Shown: one piece after another, positions 35,213 to 44,614 of the stretch
How the letters are laid out: every line of letters starts with the position of its first letter
Position numbering within the stretch: position 1 is the first letter of the stretch
From: Methanoregula sp.
GTDB taxonomy: Archaea; Halobacteriota; Methanomicrobia; Methanomicrobiales; Methanospirillaceae
Reading direction: 5' to 3'
DNA length: 64,000 bases
Assembly (NCBI GenBank): GCA_041645435.1
Contig: JBAZQB010000004.1
Location: 1 to 64,000 of the forward strand
The notes under the pieces: generated by a model
What the model was told of the DNA's origin: nothing
The model's input: the letters and a program-made list of their open reading frames with translations, nothing else
The model's database searches: none
Made by a program: the position numbers and the translations under genes

Positions 35213-35626
35213 TCAAAGTATCTTTTTTCCTGCCGCCGGTCCGGGCATGCATTCATAGACCTCGGTGATCTTCATGATCAGGAGTGATTTTGCCGGAAGG
35301 CCGGGTTTCTTCTCTTGCACCATCTTTTTCATCCTGTCGTAATCAGCCCCGCTTGTTTTTACCTCAACCGTGCCCTTGACCTGACAGCACTTCCTGCTGT
35401 CGGAATCGTACAGGTACACTGCAATGTGCGGGTTCTCCTTGACATTTGCAAGCGTTTTTAACATGAAATTGTCTGCAAGCCAGACCGTATCATCGTTGAC
35501 CAGTATGACAAACGCGATGGGAGTGACATTCGGAATCCCTTTTTTTGACGCTGTGGCAATGGGGAAGAGCTTGATTTTGGCAAATAATTCCTTTATTTCT
35601 CCGGTAAGTGCAACCATCTCTATCAT
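35213..35626 (-). CDS. Pyridoxamine 5'-phosphate oxidase family protein
   Basis: 137 residues of the FMN-binding split-barrel type: FPIATASKKGIPNVTPIAFV, DDTVWLADNFMLKTLANVKE, NPHIAVYLYD and KGTVEVKTSG. Small proteins of this family bind FMN or F420; the substrate is not known. The start may be 35626 or 35617. It stands alone, divergent from the PAS pair. Confidence 0.8.
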   Translation of the reverse strand: MIEMVALTGEIKELFAKIKLFPIATASKKGIPNVTPIAFVILVNDDTVWLADNFMLKTLANVKENPHIAVYLYDSDSRKCCQVKGTVEVKTSGADYDRMKKMVQEKKPGLPAKSLLIMKITEVYECMPGPAAGKKIL

Positions 35627-35880
35627 CTCACAGTACGGGCATAACCCGCCATATACTGTCTTATATTATTCAGACTCTTATGCATTGTGCTCATTGCTCA
35701 TTATTCCTCATAATAATGCTCAGCGTCCACCCGGTCCTGAATCTTCATCCCGCTATACCCGCCCTTTTCGCTCCTGTCGTCACCACCCGCTCCCTGAACG
35801 GCATACATCCCTATACATTCATATAAACGCAGGATGCATCCTCATTCAACAGTTATCGAGTCATCAGGGGATACATACAG

Positions 35881-36888
35881 ATGGAAAGTACACAGAACGA
35901 AAATTTCTGTATCGAGGCAGGTTTCCTTGACAATGCTCTTGTCATGATCGCTGTACTCGATGAAAAGGGCCGGGTCGTTTCATGGAATCATGCGGCAGAA
36001 ACCATCACCGGCTATTCACGTGAGGAAGTGTTCGGCAGCAACGCGGTCTGGAAAAATCTCTATCCTGACAGGGATTATCGTAAAAGTGTTACGCAGAAAA
36101 TTGCGAATATCCTTAAAACAAAAAACTCTTTTGAAAATCTTGAAACCTCCATTCTTACGCGGTCAGGAAAGACCCATATCATTCTCTGGAATACCAAAAA
36201 GATCGACGCAGGGGGTCTTTCAAGGGCCATTGCCGTCGGCATGGATATTACGGCTGAGCGGGAGGCCAGTGCATTCCGTGAGAATATCATTGACAATGCC
36301 TTTGTACTCATCACGGTTATCGATCCGGACGGGAAAATCCAGGTCTGGAACAAGGCAGCAGAGATGATAACCGGCTATTCCCCCGATGAGGTAATCGGAC
36401 ATCGTGATATCTGGAAAAAACTCTATCCCGATGCTGAATATCGCCGGAGCATAACGCAGAAGATATCCAGAATTATTTCCGAACACAATCATTTTGAAAA
36501 CCTTGAGACGATAATACGCACGAAAAACGGCGACCCGCGGATCATATCCTGGAACACCCGGCAGATTGGGGCCGGCGGGATATACCACGAGATCGCTATC
36601 GCGAGGGACATCACCGAGCAGCGCAAGGCTGAGGATGCTTTGGTTGCCTATATGACCGAGATGACCATGCGACTGAAACAGCCGGTCGGGATCATCAGTA
36701 CTACCCTCCTGGAATCCGCAGATCTCATAAAACAGGGGATGCTCACCCAGCAGGAAATTATCCTGATGCTCGAAGGTCAGGCCCGTAACGCCACCCAGAT
36801 CGAGGCAAATATCCGTCAGTTCCAGTCCGCGATTGTTGAGAAGAACCGATCGATTCCCGAAGCATACCGGAAATTCCTGGAACGGTGA
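35881..36888 (+). CDS. Tandem PAS-domain protein
   Basis: 335 residues with two similar PAS domains (about 12-125 and 135-245). Both read ALVMIAVLDEKGRVVSWNHA-like and end MDITAER or ARDITEQR; they look like an internal duplication. The C-terminal ~90 residues are helical, resembling a dimerisation helix (MTEMTMRLKQPVGIISTTLL), but there is no conserved His, ATPase or DNA-binding domain. It probably signals by contact with the product of the next gene, which starts five bases after its stop. GGGGA before the ATG. Confidence 0.8.
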   Translation: MESTQNENFCIEAGFLDNALVMIAVLDEKGRVVSWNHAAETITGYSREEVFGSNAVWKNLYPDRDYRKSVTQKIANILKTKNSFENLETSILTRSGKTHIILWNTKKIDAGGLSRAIAVGMDITAEREASAFRENIIDNAFVLITVIDPDGKIQVWNKAAEMITGYSPDEVIGHRDIWKKLYPDAEYRRSITQKISRIISEHNHFENLETIIRTKNGDPRIISWNTRQIGAGGIYHEIAIARDITEQRKAEDALVAYMTEMTMRLKQPVGIISTTLLESADLIKQGMLTQQEIILMLEGQARNATQIEANIRQFQSAIVEKNRSIPEAYRKFLER

Positions 36889-36892
36889 TGGA

Positions 36893-37444
36893 GTGCCGGA
36901 TATTATCGACCCTGAGGAACTCGAACAGAAAAAGATCTTTTTGATCCTTGCATCGCCCGGAACAATCCGCCAGCGCAATATTGAGATTATCAAGGAAGTA
37001 TCGACCTTGGGCTATCATACGGTTGTCATTACCACGAATTTTCCCTATAGTATCCTGACAAAATTGTATGCCCAGAACGGGATCCCATCCACCCGTGTCT
37101 CATTTATCGATGCAGTTACCCGCAACTCGATCGGGAATGTTGAGAATATCCCCGGGGTTGTACGGTACATCAATAATCCGGCGAATCTTACTGACATGGG
37201 CATCGCGGTTACTGAAGTTCTCAAAGATCATTCGGGGAAGAAAATCTGCATTATGTACGATTCTGTCAGTACCATGCTGATCTACCTTTCATCGGCAAAT
37301 ATTTCGAAATTTATCCATTTTGTTACCAATAAACTCCGGCTTATGGATATTTCCGGTGTATTCCTTGCCGTGGAGAAGGGACTTGATCCGATGCTGATGA
37401 CGCAACTCACCACCTTTGTTGATAATGTTGTTGACATGGGCTGA
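36893..37444 (+). CDS. RecA/KaiC-like-fold protein without a P-loop
   Basis: 183 residues. The layout KKIFLILASPGTIRQRNIEI, GYHTVVITTNFPYSILTKLY, KKICIMYDSVSTMLIYLSSA, LMDISGVFLAVEKGLD resembles archaeal KaiC/Rad55-like or DUF835/DUF7504 sensor-linked domains. The Walker A lysine is absent, so ATP hydrolysis is unlikely. The start was set at the GTG at 36893 (GGTGAT upstream), giving a tight link to the PAS gene; an ATG at 36833 inside that gene is possible. The pair probably works together (inference). Confidence 0.6.
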   Translation: MPDIIDPEELEQKKIFLILASPGTIRQRNIEIIKEVSTLGYHTVVITTNFPYSILTKLYAQNGIPSTRVSFIDAVTRNSIGNVENIPGVVRYINNPANLTDMGIAVTEVLKDHSGKKICIMYDSVSTMLIYLSSANISKFIHFVTNKLRLMDISGVFLAVEKGLDPMLMTQLTTFVDNVVDMG

Positions 37445-37595
37445 TCATAAGGGCTCGTAATTACTCCCGGCACGGTTGCGATCACCTCCTACCGCGTTTT
37501 TGCATCAGGTGTTCCTTCACATGCTGCATAGCCGGGCTGTGCAGGAAAAATTTATTGCTTCAGCACCGGTATTAGTCCCTTATAGGGAGGATCGT

Positions 37596-37844
37596 ATGCA
37601 GACCATGATCGGCACGGTAACCCACTATTACCCGAGAATCGGGGTTGCAGCAGTAGTGTTAAAGGATCATCTCGCCCGCGGAGACCGCATCCACATCCAC
37701 GGGCCACACGAGGACTTCGACCAGTCCGTCACATCGATGGAACTGGAACACATACCTATCACGGAAGCGGACGCGGGACAGGATATCGGCATCAAGGTGA
37801 TCGAGCGGGTCCACGTCGGGGATGTGGTGTGCCGCGAGAGCTGA
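37596..37844 (+). CDS. Small EF-Tu domain II-like (translation factor-like) protein
   Basis: 82 residues forming one beta barrel like domain II of EF-Tu: IGTVTHYYPRIGVAAVVLKD, LARGDRIHIHGPHEDFDQSV, ELEHIPITEADAGQDIGIKV and HVGDVVCRES. No GTPase domain is present. Stand-alone proteins of this kind are common in archaea, with unproven roles. Start ATG has GGGAGGATC six bases before it, and AAAAATTTATT at 37547-37557 is a likely TATA box. Confidence 0.8.
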   Translation: MQTMIGTVTHYYPRIGVAAVVLKDHLARGDRIHIHGPHEDFDQSVTSMELEHIPITEADAGQDIGIKVIERVHVGDVVCRES

Positions 37845-37931
37845 TTTTTATTCTTTTCTTTTATCGTTTCAGGAACGTATTTGTATAACCTCAGTCTTCT
37901 GTAGAATGCAGAGCACTTCAGGAATACTATC

Positions 37932-39941
37932 ATGATCTCAGTCCTCTACGTGGATGACGAAACGGGACTTCTGGAACTCGGCAGGGACTTCCTTGAAATG
38001 ACCGGGGACTTCAAGGTAGATCTACAGGAGTCTGCAGTTGCCGCGCTGGAGCACCTGGCGACCCACACGTATGATGCCATCATTGCCGACTACCAGATGC
38101 CGGTGATGGATGGCCTCGAATTCCTGCGACAGGTCCGTCTCCATTACGGGCAGGTGCCGTTCATCCTCTTCACGGGGAGAGGACGCGAGGAAGTCGTAAT
38201 TCTTGCACTCAACGATGGTGCGGACTATTACCTCCAGAAAGGCGGGGAGCCGCAATCCCAGTTCGCCGAGCTGGCACATAAGATCCGGCTTGCCGTCCAC
38301 AGGAGGCAGGCAGACCTTGCCCTTGAAGAGAGCGAGCGCAGGTACCGCGATGTTGTTGAGACCCAGACGGAATTCATCAGCCGGTTCAAACCCGACGGAA
38401 CCCATGTATTTGTCAATGAAGCATACTGCAGGTATTTTAAAAAACCGCGTGACGAGATAGTCGGGCACCGTTTTATCCCGGAGATTCCTGCCGATGATCG
38501 TGCCCGTATTGGACGCCATCTTGCCTCTCTTACAAAAGATCATCCCACCGCTGATATTGAGCACAGGATCGTCATGGCCGATGGCACCATTCACTGGCAC
38601 TGGTGGAGCGACCATGCCATCTTTGACGAATCCGGCCGGCTGGTCGAATACCAGTCGGTAGGGAAAGATATCACCGACCGGAAACGGGCGGAAGAGGCCC
38701 TCAGAGAGCGGGAGCACCGCCTCGAGACGCTGGGCATGAGTATCCCCGGTGCAATCTACCAGTTTGTGCTGACTCCTGATGGGAAATACCACTTCCTGTA
38801 CGTGTGCGGAAGATGGAAGGAATTATTCGGGGTTGCTCCGGAAGATGCTGCGGTGTCTTCAGAATCGACATTTGCAGCAATATTACCCGAGGACGTACCA
38901 GAAGTCAACCGCACGATAGCCCTGTCTGCCTCCACAAGGGAACTCTGGCATTGCGAATTCAGGACGCGTGTCAACGGAAAAATCCGATGGGTTCTTGGAC
39001 GATCATTACCGGAACAACCCCGTCGCGATGGCAGCATCCTGTGGAACGGCGTCCTGATCGATATCACCGGCCGGAAACTGGCAGAAGAGGAACTGAAAAA
39101 ATCCGAGAACCTGTACCGGGCAATCTTCGACAACACCGGTGCTGCCACCATTATCATTGCGCCTGACACCACCATCCTGCTGGCAAATGCCGGCTGGGAG
39201 AAACTGACCGGGGTACCACGGGCTGATCAGGAGAAAAAACTCAGCTGGACGGTCTTTATCGACAAGGATGATGTAGAGCGGATGAAACAGTACCATTACG
39301 CCCGGCGGAAGGACACCTCTCTTGCACCGACGGTATACGAGTGCCGGGTTATCGATGCGAAAAAGACAGTTCATAACTGCTTTGTCCACGTCGACATGAT
39401 CACGGGAACAAAAAACAGCGTGGCATCCCTTGTGGACATTACCGAACGGCGGAAAGCCGAGGATGAACTGCGGGCAGCATACGAGCAGCTGACCGCAGCG
39501 GAAGAAGAACTGCAGGCCCAGTTTGACGAACTGAAATTCAACCAGCAGAAGATACGGGAGAGCGAGGAGAAGTACCGGTCGATCATCGAGAACCTGCAGG
39601 ACGCCTTTTACCGGACAGACCTGAAGGGCAACCTTATCCTTGTCAGCCCGTCATTTGCATTGGAACTGGGGTACGATTCGGTTGACGAGGTGCTTGGGAA
39701 AAATGTTGCTGATGATTTCTACTTCAACCCCGCGGATCGCGACCTCTTCCTTAAAAAACTCGCTGAAACCGGAGAACTGGATGAGTACCGGGTCCTCATA
39801 AAGAAGCGGGATGGATCCCCGATGGCAATATCGGTTGCGAGCCACATCTATCATGACGAGATGAATAATCCTGCCGGAGTCGAAGGGATGATCCATATAC
39901 TCAAAGAGAACGGGGAGGCAGCGGAACCCGACAAAAAATAA
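37932..39941 (+). CDS. Response regulator/sensor protein, REC-PAS-PAS-PAS-PAS
   Basis: 669 residues. Receiver at 1-120 (DDE at 9-10, phospho-Asp about 53 in IADYQMPVMDG, QKGGEP). Four PAS domains follow: about 135-255 (ends KDITDRKRA), 260-385 (ends IDITGRKLA), 390-505 (ends VDITERRKA) and, after a coiled coil (AAYEQLTAAEEELQAQFDEL), a last one at about 555-655. There is no kinase domain. It is similar in plan to the protein at 2410. The partner kinase is unknown; 14495 and 40786 are candidates. Confidence 0.88.
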   Translation: MISVLYVDDETGLLELGRDFLEMTGDFKVDLQESAVAALEHLATHTYDAIIADYQMPVMDGLEFLRQVRLHYGQVPFILFTGRGREEVVILALNDGADYYLQKGGEPQSQFAELAHKIRLAVHRRQADLALEESERRYRDVVETQTEFISRFKPDGTHVFVNEAYCRYFKKPRDEIVGHRFIPEIPADDRARIGRHLASLTKDHPTADIEHRIVMADGTIHWHWWSDHAIFDESGRLVEYQSVGKDITDRKRAEEALREREHRLETLGMSIPGAIYQFVLTPDGKYHFLYVCGRWKELFGVAPEDAAVSSESTFAAILPEDVPEVNRTIALSASTRELWHCEFRTRVNGKIRWVLGRSLPEQPRRDGSILWNGVLIDITGRKLAEEELKKSENLYRAIFDNTGAATIIIAPDTTILLANAGWEKLTGVPRADQEKKLSWTVFIDKDDVERMKQYHYARRKDTSLAPTVYECRVIDAKKTVHNCFVHVDMITGTKNSVASLVDITERRKAEDELRAAYEQLTAAEEELQAQFDELKFNQQKIRESEEKYRSIIENLQDAFYRTDLKGNLILVSPSFALELGYDSVDEVLGKNVADDFYFNPADRDLFLKKLAETGELDEYRVLIKKRDGSPMAISVASHIYHDEMNNPAGVEGMIHILKENGEAAEPDKK

Positions 39942-40093
39942 AAGCCCAGGAAAAAAACCAAATCCGCATCAGGTAACAAAAAGAAATCTTCCTGAAGAAA
40001 GAGTTTACCGGCAGCGGAATATACTTTTCATTCCTGCCGGCATACCCGGAACTGAACAGGATTCCTCTCTCTCTTTTGATGACAACGGTACCC

Positions 40094-40573
40094 CTACCGT
40101 TTCTGTGCCACCATCTCGATCTCGACTTTTGCCCCTTTGGGCAACTCAGCGACCTGCACGGTAGCCCGTGCCGGGTACCCTCCGGTGAAGTATGACCCGT
40201 AGATCCCGTTAACCGTGTTCCAGTCGCTCATGTTCACCAGGTATATCCTTGTCTGGACCACGTCGCCAAACCCGAGGCCGGATTCCTGTAAGACCGCATG
40301 GAGGTTCTCCATTGCCCGGGTTGTCTGCTCATCAGCAGTACCGGAGAGATTGCCGGTTGCAGGATCGATACCGATCTGGCCTGACAGGAACAGAAAATCG
40401 CCGGACAGGACTGCCTGGCTGTACGGCCCGATGGGTTTGGGTGCGTTTTCGGTAAAGACGACCCGTTTTTCCGGGTGAATGGGTTGGGGTGCGAGTATTG
40501 CGTAGATCACGCAGCCGGCCAGAAGGCCGCAGATAAACACCAGCACAAGAATGATCTTATTCGTTTCTGCCAT
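40094..40573 (-). CDS. RidA-family protein with N-terminal membrane anchor
   Basis: 159 residues: a membrane helix at about 7-27 (IILVLVFICGLLAGCVIYAIL), then a full RidA/YjgF domain. RidA hydrolyses reactive imine or enamine intermediates. The domain has NAPKPIGPYSQAVLSGDFLFL, GQIGIDPATGNL, and the catalytic-type Arg in YPARATVQVAELPKGAKVEIE. Most RidA proteins are soluble and ~125 residues long, so an anchored form is unusual. The AGC at residues 19-21 could also make it a lipoprotein, placing the domain outside. Confidence 0.85.
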   Translation of the reverse strand: MAETNKIILVLVFICGLLAGCVIYAILAPQPIHPEKRVVFTENAPKPIGPYSQAVLSGDFLFLSGQIGIDPATGNLSGTADEQTTRAMENLHAVLQESGLGFGDVVQTRIYLVNMSDWNTVNGIYGSYFTGGYPARATVQVAELPKGAKVEIEMVAQKR

Positions 40574-40785
40574 CCGTATCCCTTCTGAATAATCTCAGTA
40601 ATGGGAGTGGCTGATTACACGATAAGCGTTCGGAAATGTATTTTAAAAAAACAAGGTGTGTGGTCGCATGCTCCGGGCGGAGAAGGGTAATGAACTCACA
40701 GCCTTCGTGGGCTTGCCCTACGAGAAAGACCGGGCCTTGTTTACTCCACTAAAAAATTACTGGTTCCCATTCTCTGCTATGGGTT

Positions 40786-42858
40786 TTACTTCTGACAGGC
40801 GATCCGGTACACCCCTTTTGGCACCGTGATCTCGAACCGGGCCCCGTTGCCCTGCTCGCCATTCTCCGTAATGGTGATGCCGGTGATAGCGAGGATCTCG
40901 CGTGAGAGGAACAGGCCAAAGCCGGTATGTTTGCCAAAACCCTTCTGGAACAGTCTCTTTTTGTCCTCTTCAGCGATACCCACACCATTATCGCCATAGG
41001 TGAGGATGAGCCCGCTTTCCGATTCCCTGACAGAGTAATCCATGCGGGTCACGTGTTCGCCATGACGAAGAGAATTTTCCATCAGGTTGTAAAAGACCTT
41101 CTCTAAAAGGGGATCAGCAAAAACCTCCACACGATCAACAGCAACAGTGATCGCTACACCCGGAGGATTCAGCTGGCTGGCTGCAGAGCTGATTGCGTCC
41201 GACAGGATCTGCCATTTCGATGCCTGTCCCCCGATGTCCTGGTAGTTCCGGGCAAACTCAATCTGGTGCTGGATGGTTTCAGCGGCTTGTTCTTCTTTAT
41301 GAATATACGTGAGAATAACAGGATCTTGTATCGTTTCTTTGGATAGTTCAAGGTATGTCCGCAATCCCATGAGCTGGTTGAGAATATCATGCCGCGTGAT
41401 AGTATTGAGCATAGTAAGTTTTTTGTTCGCCTGTCGGAGCGCTTCTTCTGTCTTCCTGCGCTCGGTGATGTTGAGAACAAATCCCCGTAATCCCTTATGC
41501 TTACCGTTAACGATAATCGGCGCCGCTAATGCCAGAGCCCAGAAAGTACTGCCATCTTTCCTCAAAGCCCGGTATTCCAGGTACTTGTTGGGGCTGCCCT
41601 GGATCTTCTCCTGCACCCTTGTCTGGACATTCGTACGATCTTCCGGTGAAACCAGGTTGAAGATGTTCATACCATTTGAATAATCTTCTTCGGTATAACC
41701 GAATTCTTCAAGGCCATGTTTATTCACATACATAACATAACCCCGGGCATCTGACTCGAAGATCGTTTCGGGAAATACTTCGGCAAGCTGCCTGAACCGG
41801 TCCCTGCTCTCCCTGAGCTCTGATTCAGCCCGCTTACGCTCGGTATTGTCAAGGGTGACCGTGAACAGACGGGGGGTGCCGGCAACGTCAATGGAAAATG
41901 CGGATAACGATCCGTCCATCATGTCCCGGTTCTTCCGGTATATCTTCACCTCAACATTGCTCACGTTCCCGGTCTCTTTAATCTTGCTGATGATGGCATT
42001 TCGCTGGGCTGGATCAACATACAATCCCAGGTCCGAAACCGTTTTCCCGATCACCTCTTCACGGGAATAGCCAAGCGTTGAGAGGAAACTTGTGTTGACA
42101 TCAAGAAACCTGCCCTCTTCGAACGTGGATATTGTCGTGAGTGCCGGATTTGAATAGAATGTCTCAGAAAATTTCTCCTCGGATATTTTAAGACGAAGCT
42201 TCTCTTCATCACTGCGTCGTTGGAAAAAAGCAGATGCCAAAACAAGAAGAATGATAAAGAATGTTGCAATAAGCATGGGCAGGCTGAATCTGAAAATCGC
42301 CATTTTCCATGTATGCGCATCGACGTCCATGCCAAAGATCGCTATCACCTGGCCGGTTGCTGGATCGGTGACCGGAATAAATCCGCCTACCCAGGTTCCC
42401 CAGCGGTCCGTATACGGCCCTTCGCTTGCCTTCTCACCGTTCGAAAATAACGTTTTGAGAACCGCCGGTGCTTCGGTGTATACCTGCCCCGGAGGAGAAT
42501 AGTCCTCAGATTCCGGGGATTCAGAGTCTGCATAGAGGATGATTGTCCCGTCCTGCTGCTGCCCCATCAGGTAGGCAAACCGTATTTCAGGATCGGCTTC
42601 CCGAATTTTTTCGAGCTGTGCTTTGAGTGCCCGGTATTCCGGCGATGTGATATCAGCAGCGGTCCCGCTCAGTGATACAACCTCAGAGGGAGAGATCGCG
42701 GATTGTGCAATGCTGGCTTTGAGGAGCAGATCATTGCGCAGGGAGCGGTCTTCCTCCTGTGCAGACCAAACAGTAAGGAGTATCCCGACAATGAGGATGC
42801 ATAGTGCGAGGACCTGCCACGCCTTGATATCCCGTTTCAAAAGTACCCTGCCTGTCAT
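40786..42858 (-). CDS. Membrane histidine kinase with extracellular sensor and two PAS domains
   Basis: 690 residues. A first helix (about 16-36) and a second (about 190-212) enclose an outside sensor domain of ~155 residues (LMGQQQDGTIILYADSES, GTWVGGFIPVTDPATGQVIA; CHASE/Cache-like). PAS domains lie at about 230-345 and 350-470. The kinase has H-box ITRHDILNQ, N-box NLMENSLRHG, G1 DNGVGI and G2 FGKHTGFGLFLSREIL. The start is the ATG at 42858; a TTG two codons upstream is possible. Its C-terminal third is close to that of the large kinase at 14495. Confidence 0.9.
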   Translation of the reverse strand: MTGRVLLKRDIKAWQVLALCILIVGILLTVWSAQEEDRSLRNDLLLKASIAQSAISPSEVVSLSGTAADITSPEYRALKAQLEKIREADPEIRFAYLMGQQQDGTIILYADSESPESEDYSPPGQVYTEAPAVLKTLFSNGEKASEGPYTDRWGTWVGGFIPVTDPATGQVIAIFGMDVDAHTWKMAIFRFSLPMLIATFFIILLVLASAFFQRRSDEEKLRLKISEEKFSETFYSNPALTTISTFEEGRFLDVNTSFLSTLGYSREEVIGKTVSDLGLYVDPAQRNAIISKIKETGNVSNVEVKIYRKNRDMMDGSLSAFSIDVAGTPRLFTVTLDNTERKRAESELRESRDRFRQLAEVFPETIFESDARGYVMYVNKHGLEEFGYTEEDYSNGMNIFNLVSPEDRTNVQTRVQEKIQGSPNKYLEYRALRKDGSTFWALALAAPIIVNGKHKGLRGFVLNITERRKTEEALRQANKKLTMLNTITRHDILNQLMGLRTYLELSKETIQDPVILTYIHKEEQAAETIQHQIEFARNYQDIGGQASKWQILSDAISSAASQLNPPGVAITVAVDRVEVFADPLLEKVFYNLMENSLRHGEHVTRMDYSVRESESGLILTYGDNGVGIAEEDKKRLFQKGFGKHTGFGLFLSREILAITGITITENGEQGNGARFEITVPKGVYRIACQK

Positions 42859-42899
42859 AAGCAAACCGGTCTCTCATTCGCCCGGGTATAGTATGCGTT

Positions 42900-43180
42900 C
42901 TCTCCAGCAGTCATGAAGTCTCATGCCCGTTCCTGTCAGGTGCCACGCTCCTTTGGGCATCGTCCATCCCAAACGGTGTTCTTTCCGTGGCTCGCCCGTT
43001 ACAGGGATCGTAATGCCGGTAATTGTTAAGGATCTCCTGCGAAGAGGCTGATCCCCCCGGGAAAGTTCCCGGACCCGGGAGCGATGCACTGCTCTTTCTC
43101 TGCGACAAAGAACCCCATAGCCAATAATCCTCGTGGACAATGATATAATGATCCCCGGATTTTCCGGCCGCGAACAATTA
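42900..43180 (-). pseudogene. Histidine kinase C-terminal remnant
   Basis: On the minus strand, pieces of a kinase ATPase end are readable in two frames: LTITGITIPVTGE, then WTMPKGAWHL in one (compare ITGITITENGE and TVPKGVYRI of the adjacent kinase) and SASSQEIL in another (compare FLSREIL). Frame shifts and stops break it. It lies just upstream of the intact kinase gene, so it is likely a decayed tandem copy. Confidence 0.45.
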
Positions 43181-43305
43181 TGGTTGTTGGAATGTGCCAC
43201 AATTAATCTTCGGTTTTTATTTTTACAGGGTTTATGCCTGCGCTTGATATTTTTTGGGTCGTCATTGATTCATGGGGGTAAGACCCGCTTTCAAAAGTTT
43301 GTATG

Positions 43306-43395
43306 TGATGTTCCCCCGCTTCAGCGCCTCACCGAGGCACGGCAGGGCAAGACTGTTTCAACATTTCAGTCACTAAAACCGCCGCGGGAGCATCA
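43306..43395 (-). repeat. ~145-bp GC-rich repeat family, partial reversed copy
   Basis: On the minus strand it reads GCTCCCGCGGCGG, TTAGTGACTGAAATGTTGAA, CTTGCCCTGCCGTGCCTCGG, TGAGGCGCTGAAGC and GGGGGAACATCAC. This is the second half of the family in the same order as the copies at 55954 and 57843. No gene is seen around it. Confidence 0.6.
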
Positions 43396-43410
43396 CTTTT
43401 TGGTGCGGCA

Positions 43411-43828
43411 ATGGTCATCCTATTTTGGAGCATGGGATAGGGGGTTGCGGGGTCTATACCCTGAACCCGAATACCCTCATTTCAGGCTCATTTTGCCAAT
43501 CGGAGAAAGGTCAATTTTTGGGCAGGTGAATTGGTGTCCACGCACGTTTAAAATACCTTAAATTTCAGGTATTTTGCGAAAATAACCGATTATAAAAGGA
43601 TTTTACCGTGCAATTTAGCGGTCTTGCAATGCCCTCTTTTTCGGGCCGCTGGGTCAGCCTGTTATTTCGGTTTTCGGCCATCCGGAATACCGTGGCGGGC
43701 GTTTGCTTTCTTCATGACGGTGAAAATTCCGTTCCTGCCGGAACACCGTATCGAAAGGGGGGTTTCATACATACATCAGGGTCGCGTGAGATCGATTGAG
43801 ATACGTGCATCCTTCCCGAACCCCGGTC
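43411..43828. other. Gene-free interval
   Basis: Short open frames exist on the plus strand (43608-43799, 43624-43983), but none has a ribosome site, family resemblance or sensible composition. The sequence looks like degraded DNA. Nothing else recognised. Confidence 0.4.
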
Positions 43829-44136
43829 TTAGCAGGTCTCCGTCGTGGGGAACCGTGATCGCAAGGACACGTTGGAGCCGGAGAGGTTATTTAATTGCAC
43901 AAAATTGCGAATTACAGATCCTGTTTTTTGAACAGCGCTCATTTCGGGAGATTCAAGCCAAAATACGGCACATAATCGCCTGAAAATAAACCCTAATGGT
44001 ACCTTTTGGATGGCCGATCATTGCCCTGATGGGTGGTAGGAGGGTCGAGATGAAAAGAAGGCCTGTTTTGGACTTGGTGATTGAGGAACCCCTCGTCAGT
44101 CACTGTCGTGAGTTTACGATTACGATATGGGTGAGA
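43829..44136 (+). repeat. ~308-bp direct repeat, copy 1
   Basis: Contains AGCAGGTCTCCGTCGTGGGG, GGTTATTTAATTGCACAAAA, CTGTTTTTTGAACAGCGC (a hairpin) and GGTGGTAGGAGGGTCGAGAT. Copy 2 starts 359 bases downstream. The central ~190 bases are almost identical. It has no convincing coding frame. Confidence 0.85.
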
Positions 44137-44187
44137 TAGCGGGTCATCAGCCAACCCACACCTGTGCGATCGGCCGGGTTCCCTTAC

Positions 44188-44496
44188 TCAGCAGGTCTCC
44201 GTCGTAGGGAACAATGATCGCGGGGACACTTTGAAGCGGGAGAGGTTATTTAATTGCACAAAATTGCGAATTATAGATCCTGTTTTTTGAACAGCGCTCA
44301 TTTCGGGGGATTCAAGCCAAAACACGGCACATAATCGCCTGAAAATAAACCCTAATGGTACCTTTTGGATGGCCGATCATTGCCCTGATGGGTGGTAGGA
44401 GGGTCGAGATGAAAAGAAGGGCTGTTTTGGGCTGGTGATTGAGGAACGTCTTCGTAGGTCACTGTCGTAAATTTTACCATTTTGTGGTAGGTGAGG
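44188..44496 (+). repeat. ~308-bp direct repeat, copy 2
   Basis: Same block as copy 1 with scattered substitutions and a few small indels. It is followed at once by a solitary unit of the stem-loop family. The ~50 bases between the copies are unique. Confidence 0.85.
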
Positions 44497-44513
44497 GGGG
44501 TGGTACCCCCGAT

Positions 44514-44538
44514 CCCCCTGCCATTTTTTAGAGTGGGG
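44514..44538. repeat. Solitary unit of the stem-loop family
   Basis: CCCCCTGCC, loop ATTTTTTA (8 bases), GAGTGGGG, then TATGACC. It has the arms, loop size and following TAT of the array at 33876-34473, ten kb away. Confidence 0.55.
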
Positions 44539-44614
44539 TATGACCTATTCTATCAAGATGGCATTCGCTGTTCAAAAAAAATTTCAAACAATGAACAAGA
44601 AAAGTAAAAAAAAA

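Noticed and set aside
43133..43561. 142-residue plus-strand frame
   Set aside because: It runs through a reversed copy of the GC-rich repeat; the peptide resembles the accidental frames in the other copies, and no ribosome site is seen.
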